This document shows, piece by piece, positions 22,977 through 31,060 of a stretch of 64,000 nt of DNA. Both the position numbers and the translations under genes were made by a program. The stretch covers positions 2,666,001 to 2,730,000 of the forward strand of contig AP025582.1 of assembly GCA_022846075.1 (NCBI GenBank), in the 5' to 3' direction. Numbering within the stretch: the stretch's first letter is position 1; every line of letters begins with the position of its first letter. The notes beneath the pieces were generated by a model. The model ran no database searches. It was not told the DNA's origin and saw only the letters and a program-made list of their open reading frames with translations. The stretch is from Oscillospiraceae bacterium. GTDB lineage: Bacteria > Bacillota > Clostridia > Oscillospirales > Oscillospiraceae.

Positions 22977-25900
22977 TTAGGTCGCGGGGATCCACTTATG
23001 GTTGCCATCCGCGGTGTAGGTGTGGCCCACCAGATCGGCGGGGGCGCTGATCAGATGCCCGGTGGCGGCGTCGGCGTTGCTGTAGAAGCCGCCGGCGACG
23101 TCGCCGTACAGGTTGGTGGGAGCCTCGGTAAAGGTGACCTTGGCGCCTGTGGTAGCGGCGTTAGCCAGAACCGTCTGGACGTCGATGGCCTTCTCAAAGG
23201 TGACGACACTGGCGGCGTTCAGGGTCAGCTTCGCGGTGGGGGTCTCCTTGATGACCACCTTACCGGCGGGCAGAGTGGCGGCGGTGGTGATGGCGCTGGT
23301 GATGGTCAGGGTGCCGGTGCCGCTGTTGGTCATGGCGCCGCTGACGCTGGCCGCGGTGACGTCGGCGGTGCCAGACATGGTCAGGGTGCCGGTGATGGCG
23401 CCGGTGGTCACATCGCCGCTGGTGGCGACGGTCACGTTGCCGGTGACGGCGGCCAGGGTGGCGTCGGTATCCGTCAGGCTGACGTTGCCGGTGATGGCGC
23501 CGCCCACGGTGACGGAGCCGCCGGTGGCGGTGATCGCAGCGGCGGTGCCGCTGACCTTCACGGTGCCCGCGGAGGTGATGGCGCCGACCACGTTGCCGGT
23601 GACATCCAGCTCAGCGCCGGCGGCCAGGGTGGTGGCGGCGGTGCTGGTGATGCCGTTCTTGGCGACCAGCTTGGAGTTGGCGGCCAGAGTGATGGTATAG
23701 TTGCCGGTCAGGGCGTTGCCGTCCACGGTCAGGGTGCGGCCGGCGGGAATGGCCAGGTTCGCATCCAGAGCGACGGTGCCGGTGAGCTTCACGTCGTTGG
23801 TGGCCAGAGCGGCGGTGATGTCGCTGGTGGCGGTCACGGCGCTGCTGATGACGGTCAGGATCTGGTTGGCGTTGGCGTGCATCTCCTGATTCACGTCCAC
23901 GACCACCAGGGCGAAGTTCTTGTCGCCGCCCTCGAGATAGAGGACGTTGGCTTCCTTGGTGCCGTTGCCGTCCTGGTCCACGGCCTCGGAGATATCGCCG
24001 CCGTTAACGCCCTTCTGATCCTTGGAGTTGACGTACAGGATGACGGTGTCGCTGTCGACCTCGCTCTTGGAGGAGCCGGAGATCTGGAGCTTCTTGCTGC
24101 CGTCCCAGCCGTCCACGGTGCCGATGCCCATCTTGGGGGCGGAGACGTTCTTCACGGTGATGTTGCCGTTGTCGTCCTCGGTGGCGTTGGTGATGTCATA
24201 GGTGACGACCACGCCGGACTTGAAGGCGGTGAGGCCGGTCTCGTCCTTCTCCTTGGCGTTGACGACCTTCTCGCCGTCCCAGAACTCGAAGTAGCGGTAG
24301 TTGGTGCCGCTCTCCTTGCTGGTGTAGGCGTCGGCCACCAGGTAGCCGTAGTTGGAGCCGGTGTTGATGGTGGGGTAGTCGGTGGCCTGGAGCACGACGG
24401 CCTGGGCGTAGGTGAAGCCGTTGGACTTGCCGTACAGGCCGGAGGCGAAGGTGCCGGCGCCGGTGCCGAAGGTGGAGGCCACGGTGTTCTTCAGCTCCTT
24501 GCCGGAGTAGACCTTGGCGGCGTCCTTGGTGGAGTTCCACACAAAGACCACGGCGTCGTCGGCCAGCTCTTTGCCGCCCACGGTGTCGCTGGTGTTGTTA
24601 AAGGTCTGGGCGGCGGCCAGGGTGCCGTCAAAGCCGATAATCTTGTTGCCGGAGCCCGGATCATAGGCGGCGGGAATGGTCCAGAAGGACAGCTCGCCGT
24701 CGCTGTTGACCTCGTACTTGACCAGGGAGCCCTTGAGGGTGCCGATCTGGAAAGCAGCGGGCGCGTTCTCGGAGGCGTCGATGCCAGAGACGGTGGCGGT
24801 GACGCCGGTGGTGACGTCGCTGGTCTGGATCTTATAGCCGTTGATCTCCACGACCTTGGCGGTCTTCTTGGTGCCGTCGGCCATGATGATGCCGGCCTCG
24901 AAGTAGTTGGAAGAGATGCCGGAGTTGGTCTTCTTGGCGATGTCGTACACCAGGGCCAGGGCATCGGTGCCGGTGGAGCCGGAGGTGACCTTGGCGTAGT
25001 AGATCACGGAGCCCAGGGCGATGTAGTCGATGGTGTCGTTGGCGTTCAGCGTGGTGGAGGTCACCTTGGTGAACCACTTGCCGTCCATCTTATACTCGCT
25101 GCTGGTGCGGGTGCCGGTGACGGTGCCGGAGGCGACCGTCAGCTTAGTGTAGGTGGGCATCTCCTTGGGGGCGTAGTTCTCGTTGACGCACATCACGTAG
25201 TCGTCCTTGGCCACGCCGTCGTAGACGGAGATGTCCTCCAGCTTCCGGCTGCCGGAAACCAGGGAGTCCACGTTGCCGTTCTGGAGGGCCACGGTGATGG
25301 AGTCCTTGCCCACGTAGGTGACCTTACCAACGGTGAAGGGGGCCACGTAGACCACGTCCACCTTGCCGTTGCCGTCGGCGTCGACCATCTTGTAGCTGTA
25401 GTGGCCGCCCAGGGTGTCCAGAGTGTACACGTTCTTGCCGGTGCTGGCGCCGGTCTGAGTGTACTTGACGGGGACGGTGTTGGCGGCGCCTTCCAGCTTA
25501 TAGGACACGTCGTTGATCTTGATGGTGGTGTCGGTGGCGGCGGGCTTGTTGCTGGCGGCAAAGTCGCCGGAGAAGCCGTCCAGGATCACCTTGCTGTCCT
25601 TGAGGAACATGCCGTAGACCACGGTCTTGGTGGAGTCGTCGTCGTCCACCTTGTACAGGACGCGCACCTTCATGCCGTACAGGCCGGTGTAGTCCTCGGT
25701 GGTGGTGACGAAGCCGTGGTCGGTGCCGGGCAGGGTATAGGTCCACTCGCCCTTGCTCTCGTCGTAGCTGTAAGCGGTGAGGGTGGAGGTCTCGTCGAAG
25801 CCCTCGTACTTGTCAACAAAAAGGGAGGGACCGTCGGTGTACTGATAGGTGACGTTGCCGTTGGTGATCTCCAGGCTGGGGCTCATCTTCTTGCCGGGAG

Positions 25901-26498
25901 CCAGTACGCCGTTGTACAGCAGTTGGGCAACGTTGTCGCGGGAAATGCCCTCGTCGGGGTTCACGCCGTCGAGTTTGTCGTACATCTTGGCATTGTTGGC
26001 CTCGGTGTTGACATTGATGGCCCAATCCACGCCGGTGAACTTAAACACGGTGGCGTCATAGCCCATGGCGGTCAGGGTCATCTTGGCGGCCTCGGTGCCG
26101 GTGACGGTGGCGTCGGGCTGGAAGGTGCCGTCGCCCCGGCCGGAGATGATGTTCAGGCTGGAGCAGTACTCGATGTACTTCTCAGCCCAGTGGCCCTTGA
26201 TATCGGTGTAGGTGGGAGTGGCCTTGACGCCCAGGACGGGATCACGGCCGCCATTGCGGGCGATGGTGATCATCTTGGCCATCTCGGCACGGGTGACCAC
26301 CCGGTCGGGGGCGAAGCTGCCGTCGTCGTTACCATTGATGATGTTCAGAGCCACCATGGTAGAGACAGCCTGGGCATGGTCGATTTCGCTGGCGTCAGTG
26401 AAATTCTCCACACCCGCAGCCGAGGCGCCGACCATCATCATGCCCGCGAGCATGGTTCCGGCCAGACCCAAGCTGAGGACACGCTTGAGGTTGTTCAT
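22977..26498 (-). CDS. SLH-2: large secreted S-layer homology protein with beta-repeat C-terminus
   Basis: 1173 residues, the longest of the set. Signal peptide LGLAGTMLAGMMMVGASA. SLH repeats at about 30-85 (VVTRAEMAKMITIARNGG), 92-150 (YTDIKGHWAEKYIEYCSSLN) and to 205 (SRDNVAQLLYNGV). A Ca-loop-like MVDADGNGKVD lies near residue 370. The last 300 residues are made of short beta repeats rich in Thr, Ala, Gly and Val (GNVSLTDTDATLAAVTGNVT and the like), suggesting a beta-solenoid or adhesin stalk not present in the other six. Upstream is cassette C2; downstream it faces fibre-b. Confidence 0.85.
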   Translation of the reverse strand: MNNLKRVLSLGLAGTMLAGMMMVGASAAGVENFTDASEIDHAQAVSTMVALNIINGNDDGSFAPDRVVTRAEMAKMITIARNGGRDPVLGVKATPTYTDIKGHWAEKYIEYCSSLNIISGRGDGTFQPDATVTGTEAAKMTLTAMGYDATVFKFTGVDWAINVNTEANNAKMYDKLDGVNPDEGISRDNVAQLLYNGVLAPGKKMSPSLEITNGNVTYQYTDGPSLFVDKYEGFDETSTLTAYSYDESKGEWTYTLPGTDHGFVTTTEDYTGLYGMKVRVLYKVDDDDSTKTVVYGMFLKDSKVILDGFSGDFAASNKPAATDTTIKINDVSYKLEGAANTVPVKYTQTGASTGKNVYTLDTLGGHYSYKMVDADGNGKVDVVYVAPFTVGKVTYVGKDSITVALQNGNVDSLVSGSRKLEDISVYDGVAKDDYVMCVNENYAPKEMPTYTKLTVASGTVTGTRTSSEYKMDGKWFTKVTSTTLNANDTIDYIALGSVIYYAKVTSGSTGTDALALVYDIAKKTNSGISSNYFEAGIIMADGTKKTAKVVEINGYKIQTSDVTTGVTATVSGIDASENAPAAFQIGTLKGSLVKYEVNSDGELSFWTIPAAYDPGSGNKIIGFDGTLAAAQTFNNTSDTVGGKELADDAVVFVWNSTKDAAKVYSGKELKNTVASTFGTGAGTFASGLYGKSNGFTYAQAVVLQATDYPTINTGSNYGYLVADAYTSKESGTNYRYFEFWDGEKVVNAKEKDETGLTAFKSGVVVTYDITNATEDDNGNITVKNVSAPKMGIGTVDGWDGSKKLQISGSSKSEVDSDTVILYVNSKDQKGVNGGDISEAVDQDGNGTKEANVLYLEGGDKNFALVVVDVNQEMHANANQILTVISSAVTATSDITAALATNDVKLTGTVALDANLAIPAGRTLTVDGNALTGNYTITLAANSKLVAKNGITSTAATTLAAGAELDVTGNVVGAITSAGTVKVSGTAAAITATGGSVTVGGAITGNVSLTDTDATLAAVTGNVTVATSGDVTTGAITGTLTMSGTADVTAASVSGAMTNSGTGTLTITSAITTAATLPAGKVVIKETPTAKLTLNAASVVTFEKAIDVQTVLANAATTGAKVTFTEAPTNLYGDVAGGFYSNADAATGHLISAPADLVGHTYTADGNHKWIPAT

Positions 26499-26633
26499 GG
26501 AAATTCCTCCTTCTGTTTTTTGACAAGGTTCGGTTTTGCACCTCTAAAACCCTGGAATTCCGAGCTTTTTTAGGGATTTAGGGGCGTATAACGCCCCTGA
26601 AGATTTGAAATAGGTTGCAAAAAGAGTGAAAAA

Positions 26634-26665
26634 GGGCCGTGAAGCTGCGCTTCACGGCCCTTTTT
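26634..26665. terminator. Hairpin with T-run, cassette C2
   Basis: GGGCCGTGAAGC and GCTTCACGGCCC with loop TGC, T5 on the plus side and A-rich on the other. Confidence 0.7.
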
Positions 26666-26694
26666 GTTATAGTGGTAGACTTTTTGGTTGACAA
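26666..26694 (-). promoter_or_regulatory. Promoter-like element of cassette C2
   Basis: Minus strand TTGTCA, 17-base spacer, TATAAC (26671-26666), one mismatch from consensus at -10. Confidence 0.5.
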
Positions 26695-26877
26695 ATTAGC
26701 GGGGGAAAACGGTGGAACAGGCTGGGTTCAAAGGGTTTGGGCGGGTTTTGTGGTTGACTTTTGGTAGACTTGGGCAACTCTTTTGGAAAAAGGGCACGGC
26801 TGGGCCCTGGGGGAAGTAAAAGCGGATCAATGGCACTTTTATGGACGCTCCCTCAAGGAGAAGAAGGGGGAATGGAT

Positions 26878-27267
26878 GTGTCACAAAACCAGACGGAACG
26901 CTTTGGGCTGCATTTATGGGAGCCGGAGGACAATTTTTTGCGGGAGGAGTTTAATGAAAACTTTGCGGCACTAGACAAAGTATTGGGGGCAAAAAGCGAG
27001 GTGGTGTTCGGATCTTATACCGGGACTGGAACCGCAAACAGAGTGATATCGCTGGGCTTTACGCCTAAGTGCGTTATCCTGGTCAACGACCGGTGGCGGC
27101 TGTTTTCCACAAACAACCCCAACGACGTGGAAGGGGGTATTTTCTTTTCAGAGACGGATATCCCTAATTTTAAGATCGTCACGAATGGCTTCCGGGTGTC
27201 CAATGAGGAGAGCTATGGAGGTTCCACCAACAGTACCAGAAGCCATTATTATATTGCGTTTCGATAA
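26878..27267 (+). CDS. Fibre-c: small phage-tail-fibre-like protein
   Basis: 129 residues. GTG 26878 is chosen over ATG 26872: GAAGGGGG lies eight bases before the GTG, and the product then starts like the paralogues (M-S-x-N-Q-T). N-terminus NQTERFGLHLWEPEDNF, LREEFNENF; C-terminal half YTGTGTANRVISLGFTPKCV and GFRVSNEESYGGSTN. It is much closer to fibre-g than to the others, as its partner SLH-3 is to SLH-7. Convergent with SLH-3; divergent from SLH-2 with cassette C2 between them. No signal peptide. Confidence 0.7.
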   Translation: MSQNQTERFGLHLWEPEDNFLREEFNENFAALDKVLGAKSEVVFGSYTGTGTANRVISLGFTPKCVILVNDRWRLFSTNNPNDVEGGIFFSETDIPNFKIVTNGFRVSNEESYGGSTNSTRSHYYIAFR

Positions 27268-27275
27268 ACAGGCTG

Positions 27276-27320
27276 GAAAAACACCCCCGGGTCATGTCTG
27301 ACCCGGGGGTGAAACTTTAT
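27276..27320. terminator. Shared bidirectional terminator of fibre-c and SLH-3
   Basis: CACCCCCGGGTCA, loop TGTC, TGACCCGGGGGTG: 13-bp stem; A5 precedes it on the plus strand, giving a T-run for SLH-3. Confidence 0.85.
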
Positions 27321-27348
27321 TTAGATAAGTTTTTTCGCAGGGAAAGAT

Positions 27349-30300
27349 TTAGGGCTTGTCGGCCACGGTGACAGTCAGAGCGACGTCAGCCGCAATGGAG
27401 TTATCCACAGTGACAGTCACAGTGGCGACCTTGTTAGAGTTGAAGGTGATGTCCTGAGCAGTAATGGCGGTGATGCCAGAGCCGCCCACGGTGACGGTGA
27501 CATTCTTGCCCTCAACGGGAGCAGCGCTAGAGGTCAGGGTCAGGGTCAGAGTCTCACCCTTCTTCAGGAAGAGGTCATCCTTCGTTGCGTCGATGGTGCC
27601 AGTGATGGTGGCACCGCTCAGAGCGGTGGAGGCGCTATTGGTGACGGAGGCAGGCTTGCTGATCTTGTAGTAGCCGTCAGCAAAAGTAGTGTCCTTGCTG
27701 ATGTTGATGGTGGCACCAGTAGCCTTGTAGTTCTCGCCGGCATCATCGGTGTACCACTTGCCGTCGGCCACGTCGCCCTTGATATCGGTGCCAGCCAGGG
27801 CGTACTTCGCGGCACCGCCGTTGACGGTGTACTTGAAGACCTGGTGAGTCGCGGCGCTCAGGGGGTTGGTAAAGGTGGTCTCGTTCTCCATGCCGCCCTT
27901 GGTAAAGGTGACCTTGGTGTTGCCGACAAACTTAATGTCGGTGCAGCCGTCGGCAGTCATGGTCTTGGTCAGAGCAACCTTCATATCGGAGAGGGAGATA
28001 GCCGTGCCGTTCTCACGGTAGAAGGTGGGGGCGGCATAGTCGCTGCCCTTGTCGCTGTTCACGACCACCACGTCGGTGCTCAGAGAGGGGGTCTCGGTGC
28101 TACCGTTCTTGGGGTTCTGCACGACGACCAGCTTGGCGGTGTCGGGGTTGCCGCTGTCCAGGTCGAACAGGACGTAAGCGATCTTGTCGCCTTCCTGAGG
28201 ACCAGCGCCCAGCTCGGCGGTGGGATCGTCCAGATACTTGCTGTCGTCCACCAGCAGGGTGTTGGAGTCGATCTTCATCTCGTACTTGTCGCCGCCAGCG
28301 GTCTTGACCACGAAGGTCTTGTTGTTGGAGGCCTCCACAGTGAGGTCCTTCAACAGGTTGCCACCAGCGCCGAGAAGCTTAACATCCTCAGTCTCGTAGT
28401 ACTTGTCGGAGTTGATGGTGTAGGTGTAGACGCCAGTGGAAACACCCTTGCCGTCCACCTTCAGGTCGGTGATGGGATCGGTGCTGCCGGCCACAAAGGC
28501 CTTGACGCTGGTGTAGTCGCTGGAGGTGTTGTTCACGCTGTAAATGTACATGTTGTCATCCACATTGGCCTTGGTGATGTTGGTGCCATTGAAGAGGACA
28601 GCCACGATCCGGTTGGCGGCGTTGGTAATGTACTTACCAGTGACAGTGCCAGTCAGAGAGGGAGCGGAGGCATAGCCGGTGTAGGTGTTGACCTTCTTGC
28701 TGTCGATGGTGGTACCGCTCATGGAGCCATCCACATAGAAGAAGGAGGTGTTGGCGTTGGTGTAGCCCGCCACGGTGCTGCCGTCGGTGAGGGCGGTCTT
28801 GCCCTTGGTGAACTTGGCGTTGGTGAGGCTGGTGCCAGTGGCCTCGGTCAGCTTGATCTTGCCGTTGCTGCCGATGCTGTAAGAGCACACGGAGCCGACG
28901 TCGAAGTAGCCGGCGCCGCCGCCGTCCTTGTAGGTGTCGCCATTGGTGTTGACGGTGTAGGTGCCCACGGAGCCGTCGGACAGGACAACCTTGACCTGGT
29001 CGTCAATGGCGGTGCCCACGCCCAGAACCAGAGCGTAGTTGTAGGCGTTCTCCACGACCTCGCCCACGGCGGCGATGTAATCGCCCTTGCCCAGGTAGAA
29101 GGTGGCCTCGGTGTCCAGGTTGTTGGGGCCGTAGCCGGTAGCGGCGGTGATGCTGTCGGCGCCGCCGGTGTAGCCGGCGATCCAGGACACGTTGTAATTG
29201 GTGCCGTCGACCTCCAGCTTGGTGGCCTTGCTGGTGTCCTTGTCGACCTTGTAGCTCTTCAGCTCGCCGGTGACGGACTCGGCCTTCTCCACGTAGAGGT
29301 TGCCGCCGATGTAAGCGGCCAGGACGTAGTCGTCCTTCTTCACGTCGTCAAAGCCAACCACGTCGTCCTTGTCGGAAGCGGTCATGGCCTGGCCGGCGGT
29401 GACGGTGATGGAGCCGTCGCCGGAGGTGACGTAGGAGGTGACCTTGCCGAAGGCGTAGGTGTTCAGCAGGACGTAGTCCACGTTGCCGTCGTCATCGTTG
29501 TCGATGAGGACCTTTTCCACGCCCCGGATGCCAGCCTTGGTGGCGTTGGCATTGGTCAGGGTGGTGGAGCCGCCGTAGTTGGCGGCGGTCATGGTGCCGG
29601 AGACGATCTTCAGGCTGTTGTCGTCGGCCACTTTGCTGATGGAATCAGCGGAGTAGTCGGTGACCACGGTGTTGTCAGCGCTGACGATGACGGAACCCAG
29701 GACCTCAGCTTTGGAGGCGCTGGAGTTCTTCTTCACGTACACATTGACGCTGCGGCCCAGATCCTCCAGACCAGTGGCGGCCTGCACGGTCAGGCTGGTC
29801 TTGAAGTCGTCCTGCTCGCCGTTGCCGGTGCCATAGTTGGTGACACTGATCCGGGTGCGGTTGGCGTCCAGGCTGCTGCCCTTATCGGCGGTGGAGGCCA
29901 GGTCGGCGACCTCGTTGGCCACGACCACGCCCTCGACCTTGACGGCGTCGAACTTCTTCTCCATCATGGTCACGTTGCTCAGAGAGTACTTAAAAGTGAC
30001 CTCGCCGGAAGAGGCGACGGAGTCATAGTTGCGGTCCATGACGCGGGCGTCCAGAGCGTTATAGAGCAGCTGGGCGGCGTTGTCACGGCTCAGGCCCTCG
30101 GAGGGGTTCAGGCCGGACAGGTCGTCGTACAGGTCGCACTCGGGAGCGTTGGCGGTGGAGTTGACGTTCACTTCCCAGTCGATGCCGGTGAAGTTGAACA
30201 CGTTGGAGTCGTAGCCCAGGGCCACCAGGGCCATCTTGGCGGCCTGGCTGCCGGTGACGGTGCCGTTGGGATTGAAGGTGCCGTCGCCCTGGCCGGCGAT

Positions 30301-30651
30301 GATGCCGTTCTTGGAGCAGTACTCAATGTACTTCTGGGCCCAGTGGCCGCCGATGTCGCTGTAAGCGGGGGTGGCGTTGGTGCTCAGGACGGGCTCCTTG
30401 CCGCCGTTGAGCATGATGGTGATCATCTTGGCCATCTCGGCGCGGGTCACAGTGGCGCTGGGATCGAAAGCGCCGGTGTCCTTACCCAGGATGACGCCCA
30501 GGGCGCTCATGGTGGTGACCGCCTCTTTGTTCTTGATTTCAGACGCGTCGCTGAAATCCTTGACGTCCGCAGCAGAGGCGCCGACGAGCATCATGCCGGA
30601 GAGCATGGCGCCAGTCAAGCCCAAGCTGAGAACGCGCTTGAGGTTGTTCAT
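27349..30651 (-). CDS. SLH-3: large secreted S-layer homology protein
   Basis: 1100 residues. Signal peptide LGLTGAMLSGMMLVGASA; SLH repeats at about 30-85, 92-150 and to 205. The first 240 residues are almost identical to SLH-4 (including the DRNYDSVASSGEVT block), the middle is closest to SLH-7, and the last 150 residues (VFKYTVNGGAAKYAL to VADKP) resemble SLH-5. A Ca-loop-like LIDNDDDGNVDYVLL lies near residue 382. It is the only one of the seven without the distal cassette; a near-consensus promoter replaces it. This, with its mosaic form, makes it a candidate for the main expressed copy. Confidence 0.85.
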   Translation of the reverse strand: MNNLKRVLSLGLTGAMLSGMMLVGASAADVKDFSDASEIKNKEAVTTMSALGVILGKDTGAFDPSATVTRAEMAKMITIMLNGGKEPVLSTNATPAYSDIGGHWAQKYIEYCSKNGIIAGQGDGTFNPNGTVTGSQAAKMALVALGYDSNVFNFTGIDWEVNVNSTANAPECDLYDDLSGLNPSEGLSRDNAAQLLYNALDARVMDRNYDSVASSGEVTFKYSLSNVTMMEKKFDAVKVEGVVVANEVADLASTADKGSSLDANRTRISVTNYGTGNGEQDDFKTSLTVQAATGLEDLGRSVNVYVKKNSSASKAEVLGSVIVSADNTVVTDYSADSISKVADDNSLKIVSGTMTAANYGGSTTLTNANATKAGIRGVEKVLIDNDDDGNVDYVLLNTYAFGKVTSYVTSGDGSITVTAGQAMTASDKDDVVGFDDVKKDDYVLAAYIGGNLYVEKAESVTGELKSYKVDKDTSKATKLEVDGTNYNVSWIAGYTGGADSITAATGYGPNNLDTEATFYLGKGDYIAAVGEVVENAYNYALVLGVGTAIDDQVKVVLSDGSVGTYTVNTNGDTYKDGGGAGYFDVGSVCSYSIGSNGKIKLTEATGTSLTNAKFTKGKTALTDGSTVAGYTNANTSFFYVDGSMSGTTIDSKKVNTYTGYASAPSLTGTVTGKYITNAANRIVAVLFNGTNITKANVDDNMYIYSVNNTSSDYTSVKAFVAGSTDPITDLKVDGKGVSTGVYTYTINSDKYYETEDVKLLGAGGNLLKDLTVEASNNKTFVVKTAGGDKYEMKIDSNTLLVDDSKYLDDPTAELGAGPQEGDKIAYVLFDLDSGNPDTAKLVVVQNPKNGSTETPSLSTDVVVVNSDKGSDYAAPTFYRENGTAISLSDMKVALTKTMTADGCTDIKFVGNTKVTFTKGGMENETTFTNPLSAATHQVFKYTVNGGAAKYALAGTDIKGDVADGKWYTDDAGENYKATGATINISKDTTFADGYYKISKPASVTNSASTALSGATITGTIDATKDDLFLKKGETLTLTLTSSAAPVEGKNVTVTVGGSGITAITAQDITFNSNKVATVTVTVDNSIAADVALTVTVADKP

Positions 30652-30749
30652 GGAAATTCCTCCTTCTGTTTTTGGCGGGGTGTGTCATTTTGCCGTAAAT
30701 CCCTGAAAACATGGGCTTTTTCAGGGATTTAGGGGCGTATAACTCCCCT
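30652..30749 (-). repeat. Partial S-layer upstream cassette C3 (leader and palindrome only)
   Basis: Type A leader (AAATCCCTGAAAA/TTTTCAGGGATTT hairpin, then GACACACCCCGCC) and a one-mismatch palindrome at 30731-30749. The hairpin/terminator and box pairs are absent. Confidence 0.8.
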
Positions 30750-30764
30750 CGCCTTACGCTCCAC

Positions 30765-30793
30765 ATGATAACCCAAAGAAATCCCCCCGTCAA
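30765..30793 (-). promoter_or_regulatory. Strong promoter of SLH-3
   Basis: Minus strand TTGACG (30793-30788), 17-base spacer, TATCAT (30770-30765); each hexamer is one base from consensus. About 110 bases of leader would follow. Confidence 0.7.
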
Positions 30794-30808
30794 CGGCTTT
30801 CCGGGTTT

Positions 30809-30845
30809 TGTAACACAACCGTAAAAATCGGGGGCTTGTGTTACA
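30809..30845. promoter_or_regulatory. 10-bp inverted repeat between divergent SLH-3 and the MacA-like gene
   Basis: TGTAACACAA (30809-30818) and TTGTGTTACA (30836-30845) are exact reverse complements 17 bases apart (27-base centre spacing). Lies just upstream of the SLH-3 -35 element. Likely operator for an unidentified dimeric regulator. Confidence 0.5.
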
Positions 30846-30993
30846 GAAGGACGTCAGCGTACAATCAGCGCCCTTTTTTCGACGGTTTTTATTTATATTA
30901 AGGTAGGGAACCTTTTCCTCTCTGGGACCGTCTAAAACCAAGACAGACCCGAGGGGGTTCAGAAAGTTTTAAGAATTTGTCACCGCTTTGTTC

Positions 30994-31022
30994 TTGCTAT
31001 GCTTTTACCCCCACCTTATAAT
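30994..31022 (+). promoter_or_regulatory. Promoter of the MacA/LolD/MacB-like operon
   Basis: TTGCTA (30994-30999), 17-base spacer, TATAAT (31017-31022), 38 bases before the start codon. Confidence 0.7.
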
Positions 31023-31060
31023 GTACTCTGACAGAATTTGAACAGCCAGGAGGAAACGCC

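Larger units (their letters stand above)
26499..26780 (-). repeat. S-layer upstream cassette C2 (before SLH-2)
   Basis: Reverse orientation copy: outer box pair at 26746-26768, inner pair at 26672-26693, hairpin 26634-26665, palindrome 26580-26598, then a type B leader (GGTTTTAGAGGTGCAAAACC region, ending in AGAAGGAGG). Its far end is the 5' region of the divergent fibre-c gene. Confidence 0.85.

Noticed and set aside
22998-26573. A 1191-codon open frame antisense to SLH-2, and similar long antisense frames under the other SLH genes, walK and the transporter operon
   Set aside because: The sense genes rarely use TTA, CTA or TCA codons because of strong C/G-ending bias, so the aligned antisense frame has few stops. 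The products are Val/Gly/His-rich with no domain, no ribosome site and no conservation beyond the sense gene.
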